This document shows, piece after piece, positions 7,307 through 13,337 of a DNA stretch of 13,337 bases. Source of the DNA: Dethiosulfatibacter sp. (GTDB lineage: Bacteria > Bacillota_A > Clostridia > Tissierellales > Dethiosulfatibacteraceae). Under the pieces are notes generated by a model. That model ran no database searches and was not told the origin of the DNA. It worked only from the letters and a program-made list of their open reading frames with translations. The stretch spans positions 1-13,337 of the forward strand of contig JAHRFV010000234.1 of assembly GCA_019084435.1 (NCBI GenBank), given 5' to 3'. Both the position numbers and the translations under genes were made by a program. Each line of letters starts with the position of its first letter. Position 1 is the stretch's first letter.

Positions 7307-8740
7307 TTACTTTATCCTTCTAATAATCTCGTTCAACAGCTCATAAGTTCTTTCTGTAGACCCGATACTAAGGTGTTCGTCAGGTGAATGGAGATTATAC
7401 ATGTTGGGTCCTAGAGATATGGCATCCAATCCAGGAATCTTCTCCATTATGAATCCGCATTCCAAACCTGCATGCACTGCCTTGACCTCCGCAGCTTCAC
7501 CAAATATGTCCTTGTACGAAGCTAGGCATATCTCTCGGATCAGAGAATCCTTAGCATATTCCCAGCCTGGATAAAATGCTGTTTTTGCTAGCTTGAATCC
7601 TGTAATATTTCCTAATTGCTCCATCTTCGAAGCAAAATCATCCAACAAAGAAGCTATTGAGCTTCTAGGTGCACAGGTTAGTTGAAGTTTTTTATCCACA
7701 ATTTTAATCACACCAGGGTTATTGGACAGAATGACCAGATCAATTTCATTTGTAATCTTAAGTGGTCCATTTGGAACTAGATTAATCAGATTGAGATACT
7801 GTTCAAACATTTTTTTTGTGAAGACCTTTGTATGCTTTGAATCAATTGCTTCAATCTTAATATCGATGTCAGGGTCTGAAAACTTGTACTCGTTTTTGAG
7901 CTCAACTAGCAAATCATCAACTGACTTGCTTATTTCATCCAAATGGTTGGTTTTTATAACTGCAAATGCTTCTCTCGGTATAGCATTATCAGCCGAACCG
8001 CCACCAATCTCTACTATTTCAACTAAATCTTTGATCTTAAATAATAATCTACCCATTATTTTATTGGCATTTGCCCTGTCAAGATGTATCTCAGCTCCAG
8101 AATGTCCACCCTTAAGTCCTTTGATGACCAGTTTTAATGCATCTTCATACTGGCTTTCCTCATCTTCTATCTCAGCTGAAAAATTCAATCTTCCTCCACC
8201 TGCACAGCCTGCCAAAAACATGCCCTCGTCACCGCTATCCAGGTTGATCATTATTCTCCCTTTGAGCAATGATCCATCCAGATTAGCAACACCAGTCATG
8301 CCGGTCTCTTCATCCGTCGTGATCAAAGCCTCTATAGCCGGATGTTCCAGGTTGTTGGATTCAAGAATAGCTAAAATCATCGCAACTGCGATGCCGTTAT
8401 CCGCTCCTAAAGTGGTTGCATCTGCATAGATAAAATCATTTTTATAAACCAAACTGATTGGGTCCTTATCAAAGTCATGGACTTTGTCAGCATTCTTTTC
8501 GCAGACCATATCCATATGTCCTTGAAGAATAACTGTTGGCGCATTTTCATAGCCTTTAGATGCTTCTTTGAAAATGATTATATTCCTTTGCTTATCCTGA
8601 ATGACTTCAAGTTCTTTGGATCTAGCCCAATCATACAAATATTGACTTATTTTTTCCTCTTTTTTAGAACATCTTGGTATTTTTGATATCTCTCTAAAAT
8701 AATGAAAAACTCTATCCGTGTTAGTTTTTTCTTTAATCAT
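7307..8740 (-). CDS. pepD: Aminoacyl-histidine dipeptidase PepD (M20C family)
   Basis: This is a cytoplasmic di-zinc dipeptidase (beta-Ala-dipeptidase/carnosinase type) that splits Xaa-His and other dipeptides. Numbered from the ATG at 8740 (477 residues), the metal and catalytic residues are visible: His75 and Asp77 in 'LQGHMDMV', bridging Asp114 in 'LGADNGIAVA', catalytic Glu144 with metal-binding Glu145 in 'TTDEETG', Asp168 in 'INLDSGDEG', and His451 in 'YNLHSPDEH'. The segment 'AGCAGGG' and the lid region 'GGHSGAEIHLDRANANK' are family hallmarks. Length is normal. The frame is open to a GTG at 8749, but GGAGG (8751-8755) nearly touches that codon and lies ten bases before the ATG, so I use 8740. 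It follows lepB by 14 bases and closes the sulfur-carrier to pepD operon. Confidence 0.92.
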   Translation of the reverse strand: MIKEKTNTDRVFHYFREISKIPRCSKKEEKISQYLYDWARSKELEVIQDKQRNIIIFKEASKGYENAPTVILQGHMDMVCEKNADKVHDFDKDPISLVYKNDFIYADATTLGADNGIAVAMILAILESNNLEHPAIEALITTDEETGMTGVANLDGSLLKGRIMINLDSGDEGMFLAGCAGGGRLNFSAEIEDEESQYEDALKLVIKGLKGGHSGAEIHLDRANANKIMGRLLFKIKDLVEIVEIGGGSADNAIPREAFAVIKTNHLDEISKSVDDLLVELKNEYKFSDPDIDIKIEAIDSKHTKVFTKKMFEQYLNLINLVPNGPLKITNEIDLVILSNNPGVIKIVDKKLQLTCAPRSSIASLLDDFASKMEQLGNITGFKLAKTAFYPGWEYAKDSLIREICLASYKDIFGEAAEVKAVHAGLECGFIMEKIPGLDAISLGPNMYNLHSPDEHLSIGSTERTYELLNEIIRRIK

Positions 8741-8754
8741 ATTTCTCACTCCTC

Positions 8755-9270
8755 CTATTCAATATTGCCTATTCTGTTCAATGGAAAAAATCTGAACAAG
8801 GCGATTCCCATTAATTTTTCTTCCGGAATATAGGGATTGATCCAGGAGCGCGCATCATGAGAGCTTCCTCTGCAATCGCCCATGAAAAAATAAGTTCCTT
8901 CCGGTACATTGAAAATCTGCGGATTCTGTGGTGTGTTTTTAGCATATGGCTCATCAATCTGTGAACCATTAATAAAGACAATCCCACTCTCATCAATATA
9001 TACCTCGTCGCCTGGTGCCCCCATTAATCTTTTAACCAGTATCTTATCCAGCTCATCGGAATCAAAAACGACAATGTCACCAACTTCCAATTTTTCGACA
9101 TCGAATATCTTAGAGACATACAATCTGTCTCCAGGCATGATGGTGTTTTCCATTGAGCCCGTCGGAACTGTAACAAGAACAAAAACATATCGGTTAAGTA
9201 GAAAAACAATAACCAATGCAACAACTATCGGTACTATCCATTCCCTAAAGACATAATTTAACGACTTCAT
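8755..9270 (-). CDS. lepB: Signal peptidase I
   Basis: This membrane serine protease (S26) removes signal peptides from exported proteins. Numbered from the ATG at 9270 (171 residues, typical of Gram-positive SipS-like enzymes), it has one N-terminal membrane anchor (about 12-33). The catalytic Ser39 is in 'PTGSMENTI' and the catalytic Lys80 in 'ILVKRLMGAPGD'. Box E follows as 'FFMGDCRGSSHDARSW', where the usual GDN is GDC. The catalytic domain faces outward. AAAGGGG lies five bases before the ATG; a TTG at 9285 in the same frame overlaps that site and is less likely. The gene starts 16 bases after the M24 peptidase stop, so it sits in the same operon, with pepD next. Confidence 0.93.
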   Translation of the reverse strand: MKSLNYVFREWIVPIVVALVIVFLLNRYVFVLVTVPTGSMENTIMPGDRLYVSKIFDVEKLEVGDIVVFDSDELDKILVKRLMGAPGDEVYIDESGIVFINGSQIDEPYAKNTPQNPQIFNVPEGTYFFMGDCRGSSHDARSWINPYIPEEKLMGIALFRFFPLNRIGNIE

Positions 9271-9286
9271 AAATACCCCTTTCAAA

Positions 9287-10372
9287 TCAGAGAATAATCA
9301 AATCTTTTGTCACCTTATTCAATGAAACACCTTTACCATTCTCAACTAAAACAATGTCCTCTATCCTTATGCCAAATTGATTCTTTATATAAATACCGGG
9401 CTCAATACTGAAAGCCATACCATCTTCCATCAACAACTCGCTGTTTCCATTGATGTAAGGAGCTTCATGTACGGAATATCCGATACCATGCCCTACTCTG
9501 GTAGTGAAATAGTTGCCAAATCCGTTTTCTATTATCACATTTCGCGCCGCTGAGTCGATTTCTTTCGCCATGACACCTTTCTTGACAGTCTCGATTCCTT
9601 TCAATGTTGCTTCCAAAACAATGTTGTAAGCGATGGTCTCTCTTTCTGTGACACCACCAACGAAAACGGTTCTCGTCATATCTGAACAAAGTCCATTGTA
9701 CTTTCCACCAATATCTAGCAAGACCACATCCTTGTTTTCGATAACTCTGTCATTTCCGGAGTAATGAGGCAATGCACAGTTAGGACCTGAAGCAACTATA
9801 GCAAATTCCTGAACCATTCCTTGTTTGTCAAAACATTTTTTTACTTCATCAGAGATCTCGCCTTCAGTCATACCAGGCTTGATAAACTCGAAGATTTCTT
9901 CCATAACCATGTCGGTTCGTCTAGCTGCTTCTTTCATATCTCTAATCTCATCTTGTGTCTTGATTAGTCTAATGTCTTCAAGCAAGCTTTTTCCATTTAT
10001 AAAACTGACATCTATTTTTTGCATTATATCAAGAATGTTAAAAGCTCTCGCGGTTGAATTAACCCCTATTCTCTTGCCAATAAGGCCTTCCTTTTCAAGA
10101 ACCGGTTGGAGAACATCTGTAAATATCTCTATATCTGACCATGTAAAGACCCTGTTATCAGGTAACAGCCCTTCTAGTTCGTCCTTAGTCAACATATTGC
10201 AAAAATAGAAATTCTCACCATTCTTTTTAATAAACAGGCCCTGAAATCTCTCGCACAAATGTGGTGAAAATCCAGCCAGAAATTGAAGCTCTTCTGATGG
10301 TATCAGCAGAATGGCATCAAGATCATTTTTTTTCAGCAAATCAATTAGTTTCCCCATGTATCTTTCATTCAT
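9287..10372 (-). CDS. M24-family metallopeptidase, Xaa-Pro aminopeptidase/prolidase type
   Basis: This cytoplasmic enzyme (361 residues) releases the N-terminal residue before proline, or splits Xaa-Pro dipeptides. The creatinase-like N-terminal domain covers about residues 1-135, and the pita-bread catalytic domain about 145-361. The five metal ligands are present: Asp220 ('LLDIGGKY'), Asp231 ('CSDMTRTVF'), His295 ('RVGHGIGYSVHE'), Glu324 ('FSIEPGIY') and Glu338 ('GIRIEDIV'). His203 and His302 match the substrate-contacting histidines. The size fits PepQ/YpdF-like proteins, and sequence alone does not separate prolidase from aminopeptidase P. The ATG at 10372 comes one base after the sulfur carrier's stop codon. 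Its Shine-Dalgarno site is made of that gene's last two sense codons. Confidence 0.92.
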   Translation of the reverse strand: MNERYMGKLIDLLKKNDLDAILLIPSEELQFLAGFSPHLCERFQGLFIKKNGENFYFCNMLTKDELEGLLPDNRVFTWSDIEIFTDVLQPVLEKEGLIGKRIGVNSTARAFNILDIMQKIDVSFINGKSLLEDIRLIKTQDEIRDMKEAARRTDMVMEEIFEFIKPGMTEGEISDEVKKCFDKQGMVQEFAIVASGPNCALPHYSGNDRVIENKDVVLLDIGGKYNGLCSDMTRTVFVGGVTERETIAYNIVLEATLKGIETVKKGVMAKEIDSAARNVIIENGFGNYFTTRVGHGIGYSVHEAPYINGNSELLMEDGMAFSIEPGIYIKNQFGIRIEDIVLVENGKGVSLNKVTKDLIIL

Positions 10373-10373
10373 G

Positions 10374-10571
10374 TTAACCTCCAGCTAATAAATGATGTAT
10401 TTTAACATCATCATTCTCGTTTAAAATTGTAGAATTATACTCCGATTTTTGAATCAGTCTGCCATTAACCTTTACAACCAATCTGGGATAAGTGAAGCGC
10501 ATAACCTCAATGACATCGCTAATTGTCATATCCTTACTGTAGTGTTCAAATATTCTGTTGTTTAGCAGCAT
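10374..10571 (-). CDS. ThiS/MoaD-family sulfur carrier protein
   Basis: The 65-residue protein starts at the ATG at 10571. It has the ubiquitin-like pattern of sulfur carriers: 'MTISDVIEVM', then 'LVVKVNGRLIQKSEYN', 'ILNENDDVKIHHLLAGG'. It ends exactly in Gly-Gly, the tail that is adenylated and turned into a thiocarboxylate. ThiS donates sulfur for the thiazole of thiamine; MoaD does so for the dithiolene of the molybdenum/tungsten pterin. The NGxxIxxxxxxxxxLxxxDxVxI spacing is closer to ThiS, while its place just after an AOR gene favours a role in tungstopterin supply. The assignment between the two is open. GGAGG (10578-10582) lies six bases before the ATG; the frame is open to 10622, but that extension overlaps the predicted terminator and promoter. 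No ThiF/MoeB partner is visible in the window. Confidence 0.85.
   Translation of the reverse strand: MLLNNRIFEHYSKDMTISDVIEVMRFTYPRLVVKVNGRLIQKSEYNSTILNENDDVKIHHLLAGG
10378..10382 (-). promoter_or_regulatory. Ribosome binding site of the M24 peptidase, formed by the Gly-Gly codons of the sulfur carrier
   Basis: The sulfur carrier ends GGA GGT TAA. The GGAGG inside these codons is five bases before the ATG of the M24 gene and is its only Shine-Dalgarno site. One base separates the stop from the next ATG, so termination and restart are probably coupled. Confidence 0.75.
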
Positions 10572-10582
10572 GTCCAACCTCC

Positions 10583-10613
10583 AAAAAATAAGCAGAGAAT
10601 TACTTCTCCACTT
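10583..10613 (-). terminator. Terminator of the ferredoxin-AOR operon
   Basis: A 10-bp stem (10604-10613 with 10590-10599, two G-U pairs) has a four-base GTAA loop and is followed by A and then six T (10588-10583) on the minus strand. It lies about 30 bases after the AOR stop codon. Confidence 0.75.
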
Positions 10614-10642
10614 ATAATACAACTAATTTGACAATATATCAA
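10614..10642 (-). promoter_or_regulatory. Promoter of the sulfur carrier, M24, lepB and pepD operon
   Basis: On the minus strand, -35 TTGATA (10637-10642) and -10 TATTAT (10614-10619) are spaced by exactly 17 bases, each one mismatch from consensus. It begins at the base after the AOR stop codon. The predicted start (about 10607) falls inside the first arm of the adjacent terminator hairpin, so transcripts from this promoter would lack most of that arm. Confidence 0.65.
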
Positions 10643-12796
10643 TTAAAGATAAGGTTTTATTACCTCTAAAAGTTCAGGTAAATCCATACCCAGGTCCCTC
10701 AATTTTTCTGGTGTAGGGACACCATTCATAGTCCAACCTCTTCTTTTGTATACTGCATCGGTCAATTGTTCATACTGGCTTTCCCTGTGTTTTCTGAGCA
10801 TCGCGATTTTTTCCTCGACACTTTTACCTGATAGATCAAATCCAAGTTCATTCATCTGTTTTTCATAATTTGATTCCCTTGATAAGTATTCTTCTTTGGT
10901 AACAGGTCCCATTGTTCTATAAGGTGTCTTGTCATTTTTTCTCAGACCCTTACCCATTCTAATGTTGAATACCCTTTGGAAATTGTATACTCGCTCGGAT
11001 TGCCTGATCATTTCAGCTGAATCTATCTTTGTTCCAGTGATTCCATAATACAGTTTATGATAATTGTCAACATGCTCCTGAATCTTAGCAGGTTCTTCCG
11101 TTTCTGAATTATTTGCAGGTACAATGTCGTTCCAAGGTAATTTGCACAATCCCAGTAAACCAAACCATGTCCTGAACATTGGAAAATAGTGTAATGCCTC
11201 TGCTTTATTTTCAAAAGTAGGAATTTGATTGTTGATCATATCCATAAAAATCAACCAGGCCTCATCGTGCTGAGGTCCTTTATTGGTCAGTCCATAACCA
11301 CCCTGCTGCGCAAGGGATTCTTTTGACATGTACTGAGAGTATTCAAGACCCTTCTGCTCTGCACCTATATCTTCAAGGAAATCAGCATCAGCTCCATACT
11401 TTTCGACAAAGAGTTTCTTCATCCTATGGACTCCTTGACCCGCTATAAGTCCAAAACCTTCTCCTTTAGCCATCTGATGGATTAGTTCCAAGCTAGCGTC
11501 TGCATTTCCAAATTTCAAGTCCAGTCCACCGGTAATCTCTTTGTTGATAATACCACGTTCGTAACATTCCATCGCGAAGGCTGTTAAAGTCCCATAGGAA
11601 ATGGTGTCTATGCCATAGGTATCACAATAGAAATTCAACTCCAAAACAGCGTGTGGATCAAAGATACCACAATTTGCACCAACGCCTGCTGCATTCTCAT
11701 ATTCCGGTCCATCCACAACTACTTTATGACCCTTATATGGTCCAGTCTTAAGCTCGAAATTATCAGCTGCTTTCGAACAGGCTACTGAACATCCGTACCA
11801 ACAACCATCTGGCATATTTTGTGTACAATAATCTCTTATGAATACCTTCGATTCTATCTTTTTGGTGTCTGGATGACTGCCGTATTGAAAATTGTGGACC
11901 GGTAACAGATCATATGCATCCATGATCTCAATGATATTGGCGGTTCCAATCTTTCTCATATTGTTCTGAAGATGATCGTTGTGGGCAACTTCGCGGTGAA
12001 GCTTGATACCCATTTCATTAATAATACTCTGGTCGAATGCATTGTTCAAATCGCCTTTGACTTCCTCGGCGATAACTACAACTGCTTTGATTTTCTTATT
12101 TCTGAAAACCGTTCCAATACCGCCCCTGCCAGCTTGTTTCATCCTAGCAGTTTTTCTTCTCAAATCATAAAAAGTGAAATTAAGAATTCCTATTCTTGTA
12201 TGCTCTGCTGCTGTTCCTGCTGTTATGACTGAAACAAGTCGCTTTTCAGACTCAGTGTTTGCATACATATTAGTAAGCTGCTCCCCCAATACATGACCAT
12301 CGACTGCTTCAAGGGGTGCTTCTTCTATTCTGACGGTTTTTTCTTTGCCATCAATTATTATGATAACATCTGTATCCGCTTTACCCTGAATCTCCAATGC
12401 ATCAAACCCACTGAACTTTAAGTAAGGTCCAAAATAACCACCTACATTTGAATCTATAGGTATATCTGTCATAGGAGAGATTGTGCAAACAAGGCTTTTC
12501 CCTGATCCCGGGTACTGAGTTATGCCTCCTACCGGACCTACCGCTACAATAATCTCGTTTTCTTCAGAATCCCATTTGGTTTCAGGCGTTACAGCGTCCC
12601 AAAGATATCTCATGCCATAACCCTTTCCACCCAAAAATTTATCTTTCATTTCCTGAGGAACATCTTTTTCCTTTATCTCATTGTTGCTTATATTGATATG
12701 TAAAGTTTTATCGGTGTATTCTCTATAAAGATCTTTCTTCTCATATTTGTATTCATTTAACAATTTTCGTCCCTTCTTTATCTCCTGTAAATCCAT
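10643..12796 (-). CDS. aor: Aldehyde:ferredoxin oxidoreductase family (tungstopterin) enzyme
   Basis: AOR oxidises aldehydes to carboxylic acids, or runs in reverse, at a bis-tungstopterin site and passes electrons to a [4Fe-4S] cluster. Numbered from the ATG at 12796 the protein has 717 residues, longer than the roughly 605 of the Pyrococcus enzyme. The N-terminal pterin domain shows 'FLGGKGYGMRYL', 'GSGKSLVCTISPMTD' and 'DSNVGGYFGPYLKFSGFDALEI' (115-136). 'RIGILNF' and 'GRGGIGTVFRNKKIKAV' follow. Cluster ligands are Cys332, Cys336 and Cys340 ('GCWYGCSVACSK') and Cys551 ('GLLGLCKLPW'). The first gap is one residue longer than the usual CxxCxxxC. The pterin motif 'DTYGID' (392-397) is intact, but the usual DxxGLC reads GLLGLC. 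SD GGGGAG is eight bases upstream of the ATG; a GTG at 12805 is too close to it. The four-cluster ferredoxin gene ends 14 bases before. Confidence 0.92.
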   Translation of the reverse strand: MDLQEIKKGRKLLNEYKYEKKDLYREYTDKTLHINISNNEIKEKDVPQEMKDKFLGGKGYGMRYLWDAVTPETKWDSEENEIIVAVGPVGGITQYPGSGKSLVCTISPMTDIPIDSNVGGYFGPYLKFSGFDALEIQGKADTDVIIIIDGKEKTVRIEEAPLEAVDGHVLGEQLTNMYANTESEKRLVSVITAGTAAEHTRIGILNFTFYDLRRKTARMKQAGRGGIGTVFRNKKIKAVVVIAEEVKGDLNNAFDQSIINEMGIKLHREVAHNDHLQNNMRKIGTANIIEIMDAYDLLPVHNFQYGSHPDTKKIESKVFIRDYCTQNMPDGCWYGCSVACSKAADNFELKTGPYKGHKVVVDGPEYENAAGVGANCGIFDPHAVLELNFYCDTYGIDTISYGTLTAFAMECYERGIINKEITGGLDLKFGNADASLELIHQMAKGEGFGLIAGQGVHRMKKLFVEKYGADADFLEDIGAEQKGLEYSQYMSKESLAQQGGYGLTNKGPQHDEAWLIFMDMINNQIPTFENKAEALHYFPMFRTWFGLLGLCKLPWNDIVPANNSETEEPAKIQEHVDNYHKLYYGITGTKIDSAEMIRQSERVYNFQRVFNIRMGKGLRKNDKTPYRTMGPVTKEEYLSRESNYEKQMNELGFDLSGKSVEEKIAMLRKHRESQYEQLTDAVYKRRGWTMNGVPTPEKLRDLGMDLPELLEVIKPYL

Positions 12797-12810
12797 ATTA
12801 ATCACTCCCC

Positions 12811-13194
12811 TTAAAACTCTCTAATTTTTATCGCGCCAGTCGGGCAAACTTTTGTACATAAACCACATGAAATACATTTAAAAGGCTCAACGTAATCATC
12901 ATGCTGCATCATTGCGTCTTCAGGACAGAACCCAACACACATGAAACATCCAACGCACTCTTTTTTATTCAACCAAACCACACCAGAAACATCCTTTTTC
13001 AGTGCTAGAGTCGGACACACTTCTGCACATACACCACATTGAGTACATATGGTAAGTCTGTTCCAATGCTCCAGTTTCTCAACCTTTATTCTGGACTTAT
13101 CCCTGTTGTTTTCCTTGAAATAGGTTGTTGAGCATTTCTCTTCACAAGCTCCACACCCTATACATAAACTTTCATCCTTGATCAATCTTTTCAT
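12811..13194 (-). CDS. Four-cluster ferredoxin, likely electron-transfer subunit of the AOR
   Basis: The 127-residue protein carries 16 cysteines in four CxxCxxCx3C motifs: 11/14/17/21, 50/53/56/60, 80/83/86/90 and 107/110/113/117. It should bind four [4Fe-4S] clusters. The last three motifs end in CP, as in bacterial ferredoxins; the first ends in CS. There is no signal peptide, so it is cytoplasmic. Its place directly before the AOR gene matches the AorA-AorB arrangement known from Aromatoleum, where the small iron-sulfur subunit forms a wire between AorB units and an FAD subunit (AorC). No AorC is in this window, so electrons may go straight to soluble ferredoxin. The ATG at 13194 has AAGGTGA just upstream. 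The promoter region carries a long palindrome. Confidence 0.9.
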   Translation of the reverse strand: MKRLIKDESLCIGCGACEEKCSTTYFKENNRDKSRIKVEKLEHWNRLTICTQCGVCAEVCPTLALKKDVSGVVWLNKKECVGCFMCVGFCPEDAMMQHDDYVEPFKCISCGLCTKVCPTGAIKIREF

Positions 13195-13204
13195 AAGTCA
13201 CCTT

Positions 13205-13232
13205 GTATACTAAAAATATAGTTTTAGTATAC
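13205..13232. promoter_or_regulatory. Perfect 28-bp palindrome, probable operator of the ferredoxin-AOR operon
   Basis: Two 11-base arms, GTATACTAAAA (13205-13215) and its exact complement (13222-13232), flank a six-base AT-rich centre. It begins about 10 bases upstream of the ferredoxin start codon and overlaps the predicted -10 box. No T run follows, so it is not a terminator. Such a dyad fits the binding site of a dimeric repressor or activator. Which regulator is unknown. Confidence 0.65.
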
Positions 13233-13255
13233 TCTCCTTTCATCTTTTTTATTAA
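13226..13255 (-). promoter_or_regulatory. Predicted promoter of the ferredoxin-AOR operon
   Basis: On the minus strand, -10 TATACT (13226-13231) and a weak -35 TTAATA (13250-13255) are spaced by 18 bases. The -10 lies within the outer arm of the palindrome, so a protein bound there would block polymerase. The -35 is poor, so an activator is also possible. Confidence 0.4.
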
Positions 13256-13267
13256 ATCCTATATAAT
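13239..13267 (+). promoter_or_regulatory. Possible divergent promoter reading out of the window
   Basis: A perfect -10 TATAAT (13262-13267) on the + strand has a weak -35 TTCATC (13239-13244) 17 bases upstream. The predicted start near 13274 lies before a possible gene at 13296. The palindrome sits just upstream of the -35, so one regulator could act on both directions. Confidence 0.4.
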
Positions 13268-13295
13268 ATTGTTAGTTACAGTTGTGGAGTATTTC

Positions 13296-13337
13296 ATGTG
13301 TACACCTACAGCATTGACTGTTTTACGGAGGGTATAC
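13296..13337 (+). CDS. Possible start of a divergent gene, cut by the window end
   Basis: An ATG at 13296 has GGAG (13286-13289) six bases upstream and a perfect -10 box further up. The frame is open to the end of the window (14 codons, beginning MCTPTALTVL). A GTG at 13298 in another frame is equally open (beginning MYTYSIDCF), so the true frame is undecided. Nothing can be said about function. A divergent gene beside the palindrome could be the regulator of the AOR operon, but that is a guess. Confidence 0.3.
   Translation, partial: MCTPTALTVLRRVY

Noticed and set aside
7722..8429. A 235-codon open frame on the + strand
   Set aside because: It lies wholly inside pepD on the other strand, is biased to Ser, Leu and Ile as expected for a shadow frame, and has no family resemblance that I can see. 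pepD has all its catalytic residues.
9465..9689. A 74-codon minus-strand frame inside the M24 gene
   Set aside because: It is an alternate frame of the metal-binding region of the peptidase, with no ribosome binding site and no recognisable domain.
13205..13232. The palindrome as a transcription terminator
   Set aside because: The stem is AT-rich, no T run follows on either strand, and it lies in a divergent promoter region rather than after a gene.
1..13337. CRISPR arrays, insertion sequences, tRNA or rRNA genes, riboswitches
   Set aside because: I looked for regularly spaced repeats, transposase motifs, cloverleaf-like segments and long structured leaders. All intergenic gaps are short (the largest complete ones are under 90 bases) and are explained by promoters, terminators or ribosome binding sites.

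Overview
The window looks like chromosome from an anaerobic, low-GC Bacillota, most likely class Clostridia. The pointers are AT-rich DNA with strong Shine-Dalgarno (SD) sites and a tungsten-type aldehyde:ferredoxin oxidoreductase (AOR) beside a four-cluster ferredoxin. There is also a Clostridia-style short MltG-like protein and a radical SAM gene coupled to a HAD phosphatase. This placement is inferred from gene content, not from a search.

Layout. Positions 1-512 hold a + strand gene for a membrane-anchored MltG/YceG-like protein with its own promoter. It converges on the minus-strand genes across a shared hairpin terminator. Everything from 575 to 13194 is on the minus strand, so it is transcribed from right to left. 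In transcription order: a divergent control region with a perfect 28-bp palindrome (13205-13232); a ferredoxin and AOR pair; a terminator with a promoter nested against it; a ThiS/MoaD-like sulfur carrier, an M24 peptidase, signal peptidase I and the dipeptidase PepD, packed as one operon; then a DEAD-box helicase, a Cof-type HAD phosphatase and a TIGR01212-like radical SAM protein. These are followed by a small P-loop protein with a terminator, a broken RsmF-type rRNA methyltransferase, an RsuA-type pseudouridine synthase, and an unrecognised 184-residue protein.

How the genes fit together. The AOR pair would oxidise aldehydes to acids and pass electrons through four [4Fe-4S] clusters to ferredoxin. 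The sulfur carrier downstream could supply sulfur for the pterin cofactor of AOR, or serve thiamine synthesis. The two cytoplasmic peptidases are compatible with an amino-acid-fermenting lifestyle in which amino-acid-derived aldehydes arise; this link is inference. The helicase, RsmF remnant and RsuA form an RNA and ribosome maintenance theme.

Most notable points: the rsmF gene carries two separate lesions in its SAM-binding site; the AOR has a variant cluster-binding motif (Cys-x3-Cys-x3-Cys) and lacks the Asp of the usual DxxGLC motif; a promoter abuts a terminator hairpin so that its transcripts should escape termination; and the Gly-Gly codons of the sulfur carrier double as the next gene's ribosome binding site. 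I see no mobile elements, CRISPR arrays, rRNA or tRNA genes. No stretch over 300 bases lacks a gene.
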